Assembly: GCA_026014615.1 (NCBI GenBank)
Contig: JAOZHZ010000019.1
Coordinates: 62,001-126,000 of the forward strand
Length of the DNA stretch: 64,000 nucleotides
Source of the DNA: Candidatus Bathyarchaeota archaeon
Lineage (GTDB): Archaea; Thermoproteota; Bathyarchaeia; Bathyarchaeales; Bathycorpusculaceae
Reading direction: 5' to 3'
Below the pieces are notes generated by a model. The model did no database searches and was not told the origin of the DNA. It saw nothing but the letters and a program-made list of their open reading frames with translations. This document shows positions 8,888-16,889 of the stretch, piece after piece (position 1 is the first letter of the stretch; the number at the start of each line of letters is the position of its first letter). The translations under genes were made by a program, and so were the position numbers.

Positions 8888-9171
8888 AATCAACCCAATG
8901 TAGCAAACACCCAAATTAACCTTCCGCTTACAAAACTCAATAGGTACAAAACATCTGATGCACACTTTCATAAAAAAGTGGTGCCTCAAACGTTTATCAC
9001 CATGAAGAAGCCTTAATTGAAACCCAAGTTTAAATGTACTCAGTCAGCAAATTTGCAACCATTCCGAGGCAGTCCTTTGTTGGTCACTGTTATTAGCCTC
9101 ATATAATCGCTTTCCTTTTGGCTTTCGCTTGGCAGAAGTGCAGACAACGGTGTTAGAAGGAAAAGTCGGGA
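8888..9171. other. intergenic region upstream of 5S rRNA
   Basis: No gene is seen. The part next to the 5S gene should hold its promoter; an AT-rich GTTAATTTGG (minus strand, about 8916-8925) is the only TATA-like candidate. A small inverted repeat, GAGGC with GCCTC (9065-9069 and 9096-9100), is present. No known RNA family was recognised. Confidence 0.4.
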
Positions 9172-9363
9172 CTATTCGTATCTTACTATGTATAGGGGTT
9201 TTTTTGCTTCTCTTCGTCGTTCTTCAAGAGGTACACGTTCCAAAGATATCTTTTCTATTATTCCTGTCAAGTCTTCTCCTCCTAAGCTGAATCGCTTTGC
9301 GAGTTGTGTTTGCAGTTCGGTGTCGGTTAACGGTCGCCTAATTATTCTATTTTGAGACCGCAC
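9172..9363 (-). CDS. small basic hypothetical protein
   Basis: A 63-residue ORF starting at a GTG with AGAGG seven bases upstream; longer in-frame TTG starts exist. The sequence is charged (QNRIIRRPLTDTELQ, VPLEERRREAKKPLY) without a recognisable motif or membrane segment. Codon use looks like a real archaeal gene and the ribosome site is good, so I list it, but I do not know a family for it. It lies between 5S rRNA and EF-1A on the same strand. Confidence 0.4.
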   Translation of the reverse strand: MRSQNRIIRRPLTDTELQTQLAKRFSLGGEDLTGIIEKISLERVPLEERRREAKKPLYIVRYE

Positions 9364-9522
9364 GTTCAATCCTCTCAATAACTGGTACAACTGAAAAGTC
9401 GGTCGAAAACTATTAAGACTATGTGACTACCCTCAAACTACAACAAAGCCACATCAAACAATAGAACAAAAACCACACATTTCTAGAACACACAAAAACG
9501 CAGAAGTAAATACCTCAACAAC

Positions 9523-9550
9523 TAAAAAACAAAAAAAATAAAATTGAAAA
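9523..9550 (-). terminator. T-rich terminator after EF-1A
   Basis: On the minus strand, directly after the EF-1A stop, runs of six and eight T occur within about 28 bases, the usual archaeal termination signal. Confidence 0.5.
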
Positions 9551-9560
9551 AGGAAAGGGT

Positions 9561-10865
9561 TTATTGGCCCTTCTTGGTGACTTCTTTGATGACGCCTGCG
9601 GCGACGGTTGTGCCCATGTCTCGAACGGCGAAGCGTCCAAGCTCTGGGAACTCTAGGTATGTTTCGACAGCGATGGGGTGTAGTGGTTCCATGCGTACCC
9701 AAGCAGCATCACCTGTTTTGATGAAACTGGGGTTCTCTTCGGTGACTTGTCCAGTGCGTGGGTCAATCTTCTTAAGCAGCTGTGTGAAGCGGCATGCGAT
9801 TTGTCCTGTGTGATAGTGAAGAACAGGGGTGTATCCTGCAGCGATTGCTGTTGGGTGGTAGATAACGATGATTTGACCAATGAACTCTTTTGCTACGGTT
9901 GGTGGATTATCAGCTTTTCCTGCAACGTCTCCACGGTGAACATCATTCTTTGCGATGCCTCGAACGCTCATGCCGATGTTGTCACCTGGTTCTGCCATTG
10001 GAATTGAGGAGTGGTGCATTTCAATGGATTTAACTTCAGCGGATTTGTTGCTTGGCATGAACACAAGTTTGTCTCCTGGTTTGAGCACACCAGTTTCAAC
10101 TCTGCCCACTGGAACTGTGCCGATGCCGGTGATTGTGTAGATGTCCTGAATAGGAACACGGAGCGGTTTATTGGTTGGCTTCGCCGGCAATTCCAGCATA
10201 TCCAAAGCTTCAATCATGGTTGGACCAGTGTACCAAGGCATCTTGTCGCTTCTTTTAACCAAGTTTTCGCCTGTCCAGCCTGAAACAGGAACAAAGTTGA
10301 CTTTGTCAGTCTTGAAACCGACCATCCTAAGCATGCGGGTAACTTCGTTCTTGATTTCGTCATAGCGTTCTTGGTTGTAGTTAACGGAGATGTCGTCCAT
10401 CTTGTTAACTGCAACAATTGCTTGACGAACACCTAGTGTGAAAGCCAAGAATGCGTGCTCACGTGTTTGGCCGCCTGGACCGATGCCAGCTTCAAATTCG
10501 CCTTTCTTGGCTGAGCAGAAAAGTACACAAGCGTCTGCTTGGCTTGCGCCTGTAATCATGTTCTTTACGAAGTCTCTGTGTCCTGGAGCGTCGATAACGG
10601 TGTAGTTGTATTTTTTAGTGGCGAACTGGAGGAATCGGAGGTCTATGGTTACACCTCGTTCTCGTTCTTCCTTGAGGTTGTCTAGAACCCAAGCGAACTT
10701 GAAGGTACCTTTGCCCATCTGGTCTGCTTCGTCTTGGTAAGCTTTGATTGTTCGTTCATCAATTGCACCTGCATCAAAGAGCAAGTGGCCTGTGGTGGTT
10801 GATTTTCCGTGGTCAACGTGCCCCATGATAATTAAGTTAATGTGGGGTTTCTCGCTTTTGCTCAT
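9561..10865 (-). CDS. tuf: translation elongation factor EF-1 alpha
   Basis: The GTPase that delivers aminoacyl-tRNA to the ribosome. The 434-residue protein has GHVDHGKST (G1, residues 15-23), DAPGHRDF (G3) and NKMD (G4), followed by the two beta-barrel domains. Length and the ERERGVTIDL switch region are typical of archaeal aEF1A. The ATG is preceded by GAGG at eight bases. EF-2 and uS10, which commonly adjoin it in archaea, are absent here; uS7 and uS12 are 2 kb away on the same strand with another gene between. Confidence 0.98.
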   Translation of the reverse strand: MSKSEKPHINLIIMGHVDHGKSTTTGHLLFDAGAIDERTIKAYQDEADQMGKGTFKFAWVLDNLKEERERGVTIDLRFLQFATKKYNYTVIDAPGHRDFVKNMITGASQADACVLFCSAKKGEFEAGIGPGGQTREHAFLAFTLGVRQAIVAVNKMDDISVNYNQERYDEIKNEVTRMLRMVGFKTDKVNFVPVSGWTGENLVKRSDKMPWYTGPTMIEALDMLELPAKPTNKPLRVPIQDIYTITGIGTVPVGRVETGVLKPGDKLVFMPSNKSAEVKSIEMHHSSIPMAEPGDNIGMSVRGIAKNDVHRGDVAGKADNPPTVAKEFIGQIIVIYHPTAIAAGYTPVLHYHTGQIACRFTQLLKKIDPRTGQVTEENPSFIKTGDAAWVRMEPLHPIAVETYLEFPELGRFAVRDMGTTVAAGVIKEVTKKGQ

Positions 10866-11139
10866 CTTTTATTCCTCTACTTTCTATATTTTTCCTTAAA
10901 TTTTAGTGATTTCGTTAACACATCAGTTCTCCAATTATTTTAAGTTTATTATACACAGGCAACCTTCGCGATGCCCCAAGCATAACAACATATTTAGCCA
11001 AACCGACCCGTTTATGCAACACCTTTACGAAATAAAACATAACTTGCAAACCGCTATCCACACTCCTTTTGCACTAAAATCCTCGGAATACGTTGCCCTT
11101 AAATAGCCTTCGCGACCATTTTCTAGCGGTGTGTTCTTT

Positions 11140-11458
11140 TGTCAGCAGATTTAAAATCACAATTAGGCAAAGTAGCCCAAGAAAAATGCACAAAAGAAGA
11201 AGAAAAACTTGAAGCTAATTTGCCACAAATCAAAAAGACCCTTCTGAAATTGCCAAACTAAAGAAGCTTGATGTGTTAATCTGGGTGGAGGGAACCCGAC
11301 AGCCCGACACAAATAACGAACAAAAAGACCTGGACATGCTTGAAAAAGCCAACTTGGTTAAAGGAAAAACAAAGTACACACACCGCAACGCATACCGGGA
11401 ATACGAGCTTACAGAGAAGGGTGCTGAGTTGGCTGAAAAACTCGCGGCGGAACCGTAG
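11140..11458 (+). pseudogene. winged-helix-like small protein, reading frame broken
   Basis: Two overlapping pieces look like one gene of about 105 codons with a frameshift between 11219 and 11261. The first piece starts with TTG at 11140 (SADLKSQLGKVAQEKC..., ends at TAA 11262). The second is open from 11219 (DPSEIAKLKKLDVLIWVEG) to the stop at 11458. The second piece ends as a wing and helix, REYELTEKGAELAEKL, common in archaeal winged-helix proteins. A TATA-like CTTAAATA lies at about 11098. If the frame is intact, only the 61-residue ORF from the GTG at 11273 would be made. A sequencing indel is an equal explanation. Confidence 0.45.
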
Positions 11459-11622
11459 GCAGCTGCGGAGATAAATGTGAACAGCTTCTGTTTACTTAGG
11501 TTTTGGTACAAGTTTTGCTTATGGCTTTGTTGTGGGATATGTCGGGTTTCACGGAGAACTGTCGCGGCTTTTCTAGAAATTGTATTTAAGTTTAGATTGC
11601 AGTATCCTTAAGCGGAACCGCT

Positions 11623-12804
11623 ATGCCGACAAATTTGCCTCCTGAAGCTAAAGATAAATGGGCTCTAGTAGAAGCAACCAACGACCCAAAACTGAAACTT
11701 CAAAGATACCAAGAATTCCTAGCTGCCGTGCCCCAACATAAAGGCACCATGAAGCTGAGGGGACAAATCAAGAAGAAAATGGCAGTTATTCGTAAGGACC
11801 TAGACGATAAGAGAGTTAGGCGTGTGGGCATGAGGAGCGGTGGACCCAAATTCTTCATCGAAAAAGAGGGTTCAGCGCAAATTGCTTTGTTGGGCATGAC
11901 GAACGTGGGTAAAAGCAGTTTGCTAGCCGCCGTTACAAATGCAAAGGTCTCAGTTTCGCCTGTTCCGTATACTTCGCGTGACCCCGTGCCCAGCATAATG
12001 AACTACAAGGATATTCAGCTTCAAATTCTGGAGACTCCTGCTGTGACCGAGGGTTCCGCAGACGGCAAACTTTGGGGCGCACAAACCATTGCTTCCGCCC
12101 GTAACGCAGACGGCTTAATTCTCATGGTTGACGTAAGCAACGACCCCGTGAAGCAGCTTCAGGTTCTTCTGGGTGAGTTGGAGAAGTCCCGTATAGCCAC
12201 CAGCAAACCAAAAGGCAAGGTGGAAATTGACCGAAAACACACAGGAACCGCCCTCCGCATCGTCCTGGTCGGCAAGCTTCTTGACTCTAACATGCGGGAA
12301 GTTGAAACGCTTCTGCGCAGCTACCGAATAAATGACGCCATCGTAAAAATCAGCGGCGAAGTCGCTTTAGACGACATAGAAGAAGCAATCTTTGAAACCA
12401 TGATGTTTAAGCCGACGCTGATTGTGGCAAACAAGCTTGATGTTCCAGGCGCAGAGACGAACCTTCGGGCACTGGAGCAGCATGTGCAGGGCAAGCTACC
12501 GATAATTGCGACTTCGTGCGAAAAGAAAAATGGATTAGACAACTTGGGCGAAGCCGTTTTCAAAACCATGGACATCATTCGCATTTACACGAAGGAACCC
12601 AGCAAACGGGACCCCAGCGATAAGCCGTTCACGCTTAAACGTGGGTCAACGTTGCAGGATTTGGCGAAAAGCATCCACAGAGAATTCGTCGATAATTTTG
12701 CTTACGCTAGAGTCTGGGGAAAACGGCTGGTTTTTAGTCCGCAGAAAGTGGGGTTAACGTTCGCTTTAGAAGACGGCGACATAGTAGAAATACACACAAA
12801 ATAA
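11623..12804 (+). CDS. OBG/DRG-type GTPase with C-terminal TGS domain
   Basis: A 393-residue translation-factor-class GTPase. An N-terminal helical region (1-80) precedes the G domain with GMTNVGKSSL at 91-100 and the G2 loop VPYTSRDPVP. The G3 motif is ETPAV instead of the usual DTPG. NKLD (about 268) and ATSCEKKNGL follow, and a TGS domain occupies about 315-393, ending FALEDGDIVEIHTK. DRG proteins are thought to act at the ribosome and usually have DxPG in G3, so the altered G3 may change GTP hydrolysis. It is convergent with uS7. Family placement is firm, function inferred. Confidence 0.88.
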   Translation: MPTNLPPEAKDKWALVEATNDPKLKLQRYQEFLAAVPQHKGTMKLRGQIKKKMAVIRKDLDDKRVRRVGMRSGGPKFFIEKEGSAQIALLGMTNVGKSSLLAAVTNAKVSVSPVPYTSRDPVPSIMNYKDIQLQILETPAVTEGSADGKLWGAQTIASARNADGLILMVDVSNDPVKQLQVLLGELEKSRIATSKPKGKVEIDRKHTGTALRIVLVGKLLDSNMREVETLLRSYRINDAIVKISGEVALDDIEEAIFETMMFKPTLIVANKLDVPGAETNLRALEQHVQGKLPIIATSCEKKNGLDNLGEAVFKTMDIIRIYTKEPSKRDPSDKPFTLKRGSTLQDLAKSIHREFVDNFAYARVWGKRLVFSPQKVGLTFALEDGDIVEIHTK

Positions 12805-12864
12805 GCAGGAAAAAATTTGCTTTCAAGAAAATATTAAAAGAATAAGAAAAAAGGAATTGCTTGT

Positions 12865-13473
12865 TTATCGGCTGCTTTGTGCGACACGTTCGATTTCGTG
12901 TTTTTTGGCGACGCCTGCGCTCTTGATGTCTTTGTTGGATGCAAAAATGAGCTCGTCAGCTAAGCATTCCTCGATGGATTTTGGAGTATTAACTGAAGCT
13001 GCTCGGGCACCTGCGGTTATATGGCGGACTGCCAAGTCGATTCTGCGTTGAGGCGCAACGTCCACGGACAAGTGATAAACGACTCCACCGTAGCTGATAC
13101 GTGTGGTGTCCTCGCATGGGGCGCTGTTTTCTACTGCGTGAACCAGAACTTCAATGGGGTTTTTGCCTGTGCGAAGATTAATTATTTCGAAAGCTTGTTC
13201 GACGATGCTTGTGCATTTGGCTTTTTTGCCGCTGTTCTTGCCTGGACGCATAAGATTGTTAATGAGGCGTTCAACGATGTTGACGTTTGCTTTACGAAAC
13301 CGCTGATGTTCATGCCTGCCCATGCTGTGCGGCGCTACCATCGGAGTTAGATTCAGGTAGCGCTTCAAGCCGAGGTCTTCAGCTTTGATTTCTTTAAAGC
13401 TCCATTTCTGGAAAAGCTTAATTTCTGAAGGAGCGGCAGATGCGGACGGGGTGGTTGTAGTTGTTGTGCTCAT
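12865..13473 (-). CDS. rps7: 30S ribosomal protein uS7
   Basis: Binds the 3' major domain of 16S rRNA and organises the head of the small subunit. The conserved core (MGRHEHQRFRK, KANVNIVERLINNLM, NPIEVLVHAVENSAP, YGGVVYHLSVDVAPQRR) is complete. I place the start at the ATG at 13473, four bases after the uS12 stop, because AAGGTGAT precedes it; an upstream in-frame ATG at 13512 would overlap uS12. The N-terminus has a run of six Thr. Co-transcribed with uS12. Confidence 0.96.
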   Translation of the reverse strand: MSTTTTTTPSASAAPSEIKLFQKWSFKEIKAEDLGLKRYLNLTPMVAPHSMGRHEHQRFRKANVNIVERLINNLMRPGKNSGKKAKCTSIVEQAFEIINLRTGKNPIEVLVHAVENSAPCEDTTRISYGGVVYHLSVDVAPQRRIDLAVRHITAGARAASVNTPKSIEECLADELIFASNKDIKSAGVAKKHEIERVAQSSR

Positions 13474-13477
13474 GTTA

Positions 13478-13918
13478 TCACCTTGCTGGTTTCTGTTTCC
13501 TTCCGTAGACAAGCTCGTTGAGGGAAACGCCGTTTACCATAACGACCTTCCACCGAACACCAGGAATGTCTCCCATGGCGCCGCCTCTTGTGCCGCCGAT
13601 GCCTTCCACGACGACTTCGTCGTGTTCATCGACTACGTTTAGGGCACCGTCTCCGGGTAGGAATGCGCTGATTACGCGCCCATTTTTGATTAGTTGAGTC
13701 CGTACACATTTGCGTATGGCACTGTTAGGCTGCTTGGATTCGACACCTACTTTTTCTAGAACGATGCCCCTAGATTGTGGAGCGCCTTGCATGGGGTCAA
13801 CTTTTTCGTCTAGCATAAGCATGCGTCGATTGTAGTACCGGTCGCTCCAACGGAAGTTTTTCCTTTTCTTTCGGAGCTGTCGGGCGGCGAACTCGCCTTG
13901 TGGTGACTTTGAACCCAT
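13478..13918 (-). CDS. rps12: 30S ribosomal protein uS12
   Basis: Decoding-centre protein of the small subunit. The sequence carries the conserved [19 protein letters not shown] and the [21 protein letters not shown] tail region. The start is the ATG at 13918 ([10 protein letters not shown]), preceded by GAGG at seven bases; an ATG six codons upstream is in frame but less well placed. First gene of the uS12-uS7 pair. Confidence 0.96.
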   Translation of the reverse strand: MGSKSPQGEFAARQLRKKRKNFRWSDRYYNRRMLMLDEKVDPMQGAPQSRGIVLEKVGVESKQPNSAIRKCVRTQLIKNGRVISAFLPGDGALNVVDEHDEVVVEGIGGTRGGAMGDIPGVRWKVVMVNGVSLNELVYGRKQKPAR

Positions 13919-13956
13919 TCGATTATCCTCTTGCACAGTTAGAATTCCAACACTTG

Positions 13957-13964
13957 TATTTAAA
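13957..13964 (-). promoter_or_regulatory. TATA box of the uS12-uS7 operon
   Basis: TTTAAATA on the minus strand, about 40 bases before the uS12 ATG. This predicts a transcript start near 13933 with a short leader that holds the GAGG ribosome site. The rest of 13965-14256 shows no gene. Confidence 0.5.
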
Positions 13965-14256
13965 CAGCACTAAAAGGAATAGGAAGTTGCAGTGTCAGTT
14001 TTTGTTTCTTGCATTTCAATAATTCTCGGTTGCAGTTCTTTAAGTTTGTGTTAGGCACCGTCTATCTGCGTCTGCTTTTGGGACGAGAGCATCTTTTCTG
14101 ATTGATTTTTTGATATGCATACTCTTGTGGCTTAGAGGGGTAAAAACAGACGAGGGGGTAATCAGGGGTTCTGTGGGGTACCTTACGGTTTTTGGGATAA
14201 ACTTTATTTCGTCAAATCCCGCATTAACATTTCAATCCAACGTGTCGATGTGTTTC

Positions 14257-15516
14257 ATGTTGAAAAGCCAAAAGAAAATCGCCGCTACAGCGGTCATACT
14301 CGTTGCGGTTCTGCTTTTAAGCGCCTTCGCTGTGGGTCAACTCTTAGAACCTGTGGACGTCGACACTTACACGGCTCAAGCAGAAAAGGTGTTTAACCAT
14401 GCCAAAACGATGTTGGAGCAAATCCGCAATGTAACCCTACCAAGCAACATCCATCTTTATGTCATCACGCAACAAGATGCAGTAGACAGGTGGGGTAAAC
14501 CTTCGGCTGACGCAAACTTAGCGTACATCCAAAGACAAGAGAACGTTTACAAGACCCTCTTTATAATTAACGAAACCGACAGCTTGTATCAGGCTACTGT
14601 GGATTGGACGGCGAACTGGGGCGCCACAACCCTTGGCAATGACATCTACGTTATCAGAGAAAACTTTGACCCTTTCAATATGCCTAACGCTGAGGCGACT
14701 TTTGTGCATGAGCTTACGCATGTTTGGCAGCCTAACCTGCCGTATACGTTGACGTTTGATGCTGAGAAGGCACACACTGCATTGATAGAAGGGGATGCCT
14801 CCTTCATGGGGGACGTCTTTGTAGACCAGTACGAAGCCACCGCAAGCCCGTCGCTGTCGGTTGGTAACGTACCCGTTTTCCTTATTGATAATCCCGCGTT
14901 AAATGCCCTTCATCCTATGCCTGACACCATTTGGCAACTAAACTTCTTCCCGTATGACCACGGCAAAATCTTCGTCAATGCACTTCACGACTACGGTGGC
15001 TGGGCAACCGTGAACGACGCTTACTGGGACCCGCCTAACACTACGTCGCAGATACTTCACCCTGACAAGTACCTCGCAAACGAAACCGCCCAAAAGGTTT
15101 CCTCGCCCACGCTTGCGGAGAACAACTGGAACACAATAACCACCAGCCGCAACCAGAAAACCGACAGCTTCGGCGAATACTTTATCCAAGTTATGCTGGA
15201 CCGATGGCTTGAGCAAAATGAAACTCTAAGGGCGTCAGAGGGTTGGGTAGGGGACAACGTTACCTACTACGAAAGGGGCAGCGACTACCTTTTCACTTGG
15301 AACATCAAATGGGACAGCAACTGCGACGCCAGCGACTTCTACGTGACTTTCCATAACATGGCAAACGCGGCTGGAGCCACCGATTACGGCAGCTGTAACT
15401 GGAGCGCAAACGGCAGGTACCTGTCCATCGCTTGGGACCAAAGCCAGAACACAACCATAATTTCAGGCTCAAACATTCAGGCTGCAACGCAGGAATCCTA
15501 CTTCGGCTGGTCTTGA
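14257..15516 (+). CDS. secreted HELTH-type metallopeptidase-like protein
   Basis: A 419-residue exported protein. The start is placed at the ATG at 14257 (MLKSQKKIAA), which puts a signal peptide or anchor (VILVAVLLLSAFAVG) at the N-terminus; longer in-frame starts exist. Residues 151-155 are HELTH (the full stretch is TFVHELTHVWQ), the HExxH zinc motif, and Glu178 in EGDASF, 23 residues on, is a good third ligand, as in gluzincins. The rest is Asn- and Trp-rich and suits an extracellular fold. No known family is recognised beyond the motif. It precedes, on the same strand, a protein glycosylation operon. Peptidase activity is inferred from the motif alone. Confidence 0.6.
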   Translation: MLKSQKKIAATAVILVAVLLLSAFAVGQLLEPVDVDTYTAQAEKVFNHAKTMLEQIRNVTLPSNIHLYVITQQDAVDRWGKPSADANLAYIQRQENVYKTLFIINETDSLYQATVDWTANWGATTLGNDIYVIRENFDPFNMPNAEATFVHELTHVWQPNLPYTLTFDAEKAHTALIEGDASFMGDVFVDQYEATASPSLSVGNVPVFLIDNPALNALHPMPDTIWQLNFFPYDHGKIFVNALHDYGGWATVNDAYWDPPNTTSQILHPDKYLANETAQKVSSPTLAENNWNTITTSRNQKTDSFGEYFIQVMLDRWLEQNETLRASEGWVGDNVTYYERGSDYLFTWNIKWDSNCDASDFYVTFHNMANAAGATDYGSCNWSANGRYLSIAWDQSQNTTIISGSNIQAATQESYFGWS

Positions 15517-15610
15517 CTTAACGCTTTACCATGCGCTTGCTTAAGCACACGTTCTGCTTTAGCATTCAACTTTTTGAAAACACTTTTATGCAAAAAAAAC
15601 TGCTGTTAAC

Positions 15611-16885
15611 GTGCCAATGGTAAACCAAGTGAAAAATGCTTTCCCAAAACGTGAAGCGGCGATTGTTGCAGCGTTGCTTTTAGGTGCCTTCTTGGTTAGG
15701 CTGCTTTTCTTCTCCCATCAGGGCTACGCGCAAGTCGACACCCGAGACTTCATGGTGTGGTTCCAAACCGCCGCAGAGTATGGACCCCGAACATTCTACG
15801 CGCATACTTGGTGTGATTACCCGCCGTTTAACGTGTACTTCTTCTGGATATTTGGGTTACTTGCAAAGGGCTTAGAAGTTTTCGGATCCGCCCTCTTCAC
15901 ATACGTGATGAAGCTGCCCGCTAACCTTTTTGATTTGGCAACGGCATTTCTGATATTTGCTTTCGTTCGAAAACGGCTAAGCCTCAAGATAGCGTTGTTA
16001 GCTGCAGGCCTTTACGCGTTTAACCCCGCTGTAGTTTTCAACGCTGCCGTTTGGGGACAATTCGACGCCATGTACACGTTCTTCCTTGTACTTTCGCTAT
16101 TCTTGCTCTTTGAGTCTAAGCCAAAATGGGCGGTGGTAGCGTTTATGCTTGGAATCCTAACTAAACCGCAGAGTATTGCCTTGGCACCTCTGTTTTTCTT
16201 CTTGGTCTGGAGAAAAGCAGATTTCAAAAGCTTTCTAAATTCGTGTATTTTAGCTGTAGCTACTGTGTTCTTAGTTATTGCACCATTTGAGTGGACAGGC
16301 GGCAATCCAATTTCTTTTCTGAGCGGACTTTATTTTGGAGCCTATGAAGGCTACCCATACACCAGCATGAATGCTTTTAACGTGTGGGGTTTTGGCGGTA
16401 TGTGGGTGCCCGACACACAACTAACATTCCAACTTGGCTGGATAATGTTTGCCGCTGTAACGGTTTTCACATTGTACTTTACGCATAAGCGTTTGGGAAG
16501 TTTAGGAACCAATAAGGAGTTGGTTGTTGTCTTCGCTGCGTTTGTCTTGTTCTTTGCATTCTTCATGTTTCCCACGCGAATTCATGAGCGGTACCTGTTT
16601 CCAGCCATGGCTATGTTGGCTTTGATGGTTCCGTTCCTCAAAAAAGTCCGCCCCCTATACGTAGTTTTAACCGCCACCTGCTTTGTAAATCAGTTTTACG
16701 TGTTACAGTTCCTAAACTCTGGAACCTTCATCCAAGCAGGCGACCCCATTGTTTTCATAGTAAGCTTGATTAATTCAGGGGCTTTCCTATACGTTCTCAT
16801 GCTAATGGTGAGCGACCTACGAGGCGGGAAGCGACTCAACATCGGCTTAGCAAATTCCCACGTCAAAGAGGCTGGAGGCAGCTAA
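15611..16885 (+). CDS. GT-C family membrane glycosyltransferase
   Basis: A polytopic membrane protein of 424 residues with the GT-C layout: helix 1 is followed by an extracellular loop starting QVDTRDFMVWFQTAAEYG, whose acidic residue is the expected catalytic base, then by many helices (ALYAFNPAVVFNAAVWGQFD is typical of Gpi18/PMT-like mannosyltransferases). FPTRIHERYLFPAMA near residue 325 is also characteristic. It would use a lipid-phosphate sugar donor outside the membrane. First gene of a three-gene operon; the next starts five bases after its stop. Start is GTG 15611 or ATG 15617. Confidence 0.8.
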   Translation: MPMVNQVKNAFPKREAAIVAALLLGAFLVRLLFFSHQGYAQVDTRDFMVWFQTAAEYGPRTFYAHTWCDYPPFNVYFFWIFGLLAKGLEVFGSALFTYVMKLPANLFDLATAFLIFAFVRKRLSLKIALLAAGLYAFNPAVVFNAAVWGQFDAMYTFFLVLSLFLLFESKPKWAVVAFMLGILTKPQSIALAPLFFFLVWRKADFKSFLNSCILAVATVFLVIAPFEWTGGNPISFLSGLYFGAYEGYPYTSMNAFNVWGFGGMWVPDTQLTFQLGWIMFAAVTVFTLYFTHKRLGSLGTNKELVVVFAAFVLFFAFFMFPTRIHERYLFPAMAMLALMVPFLKKVRPLYVVLTATCFVNQFYVLQFLNSGTFIQAGDPIVFIVSLINSGAFLYVLMLMVSDLRGGKRLNIGLANSHVKEAGGS

Positions 16886-16889
16886 CAAA

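Noticed and set aside
9040-9170. Possible structured RNA (SRP or RNase P type) between 5S rRNA and the small ORF.
   Set aside because: No conserved SRP or RNase P signature could be found, only short inverted repeats.
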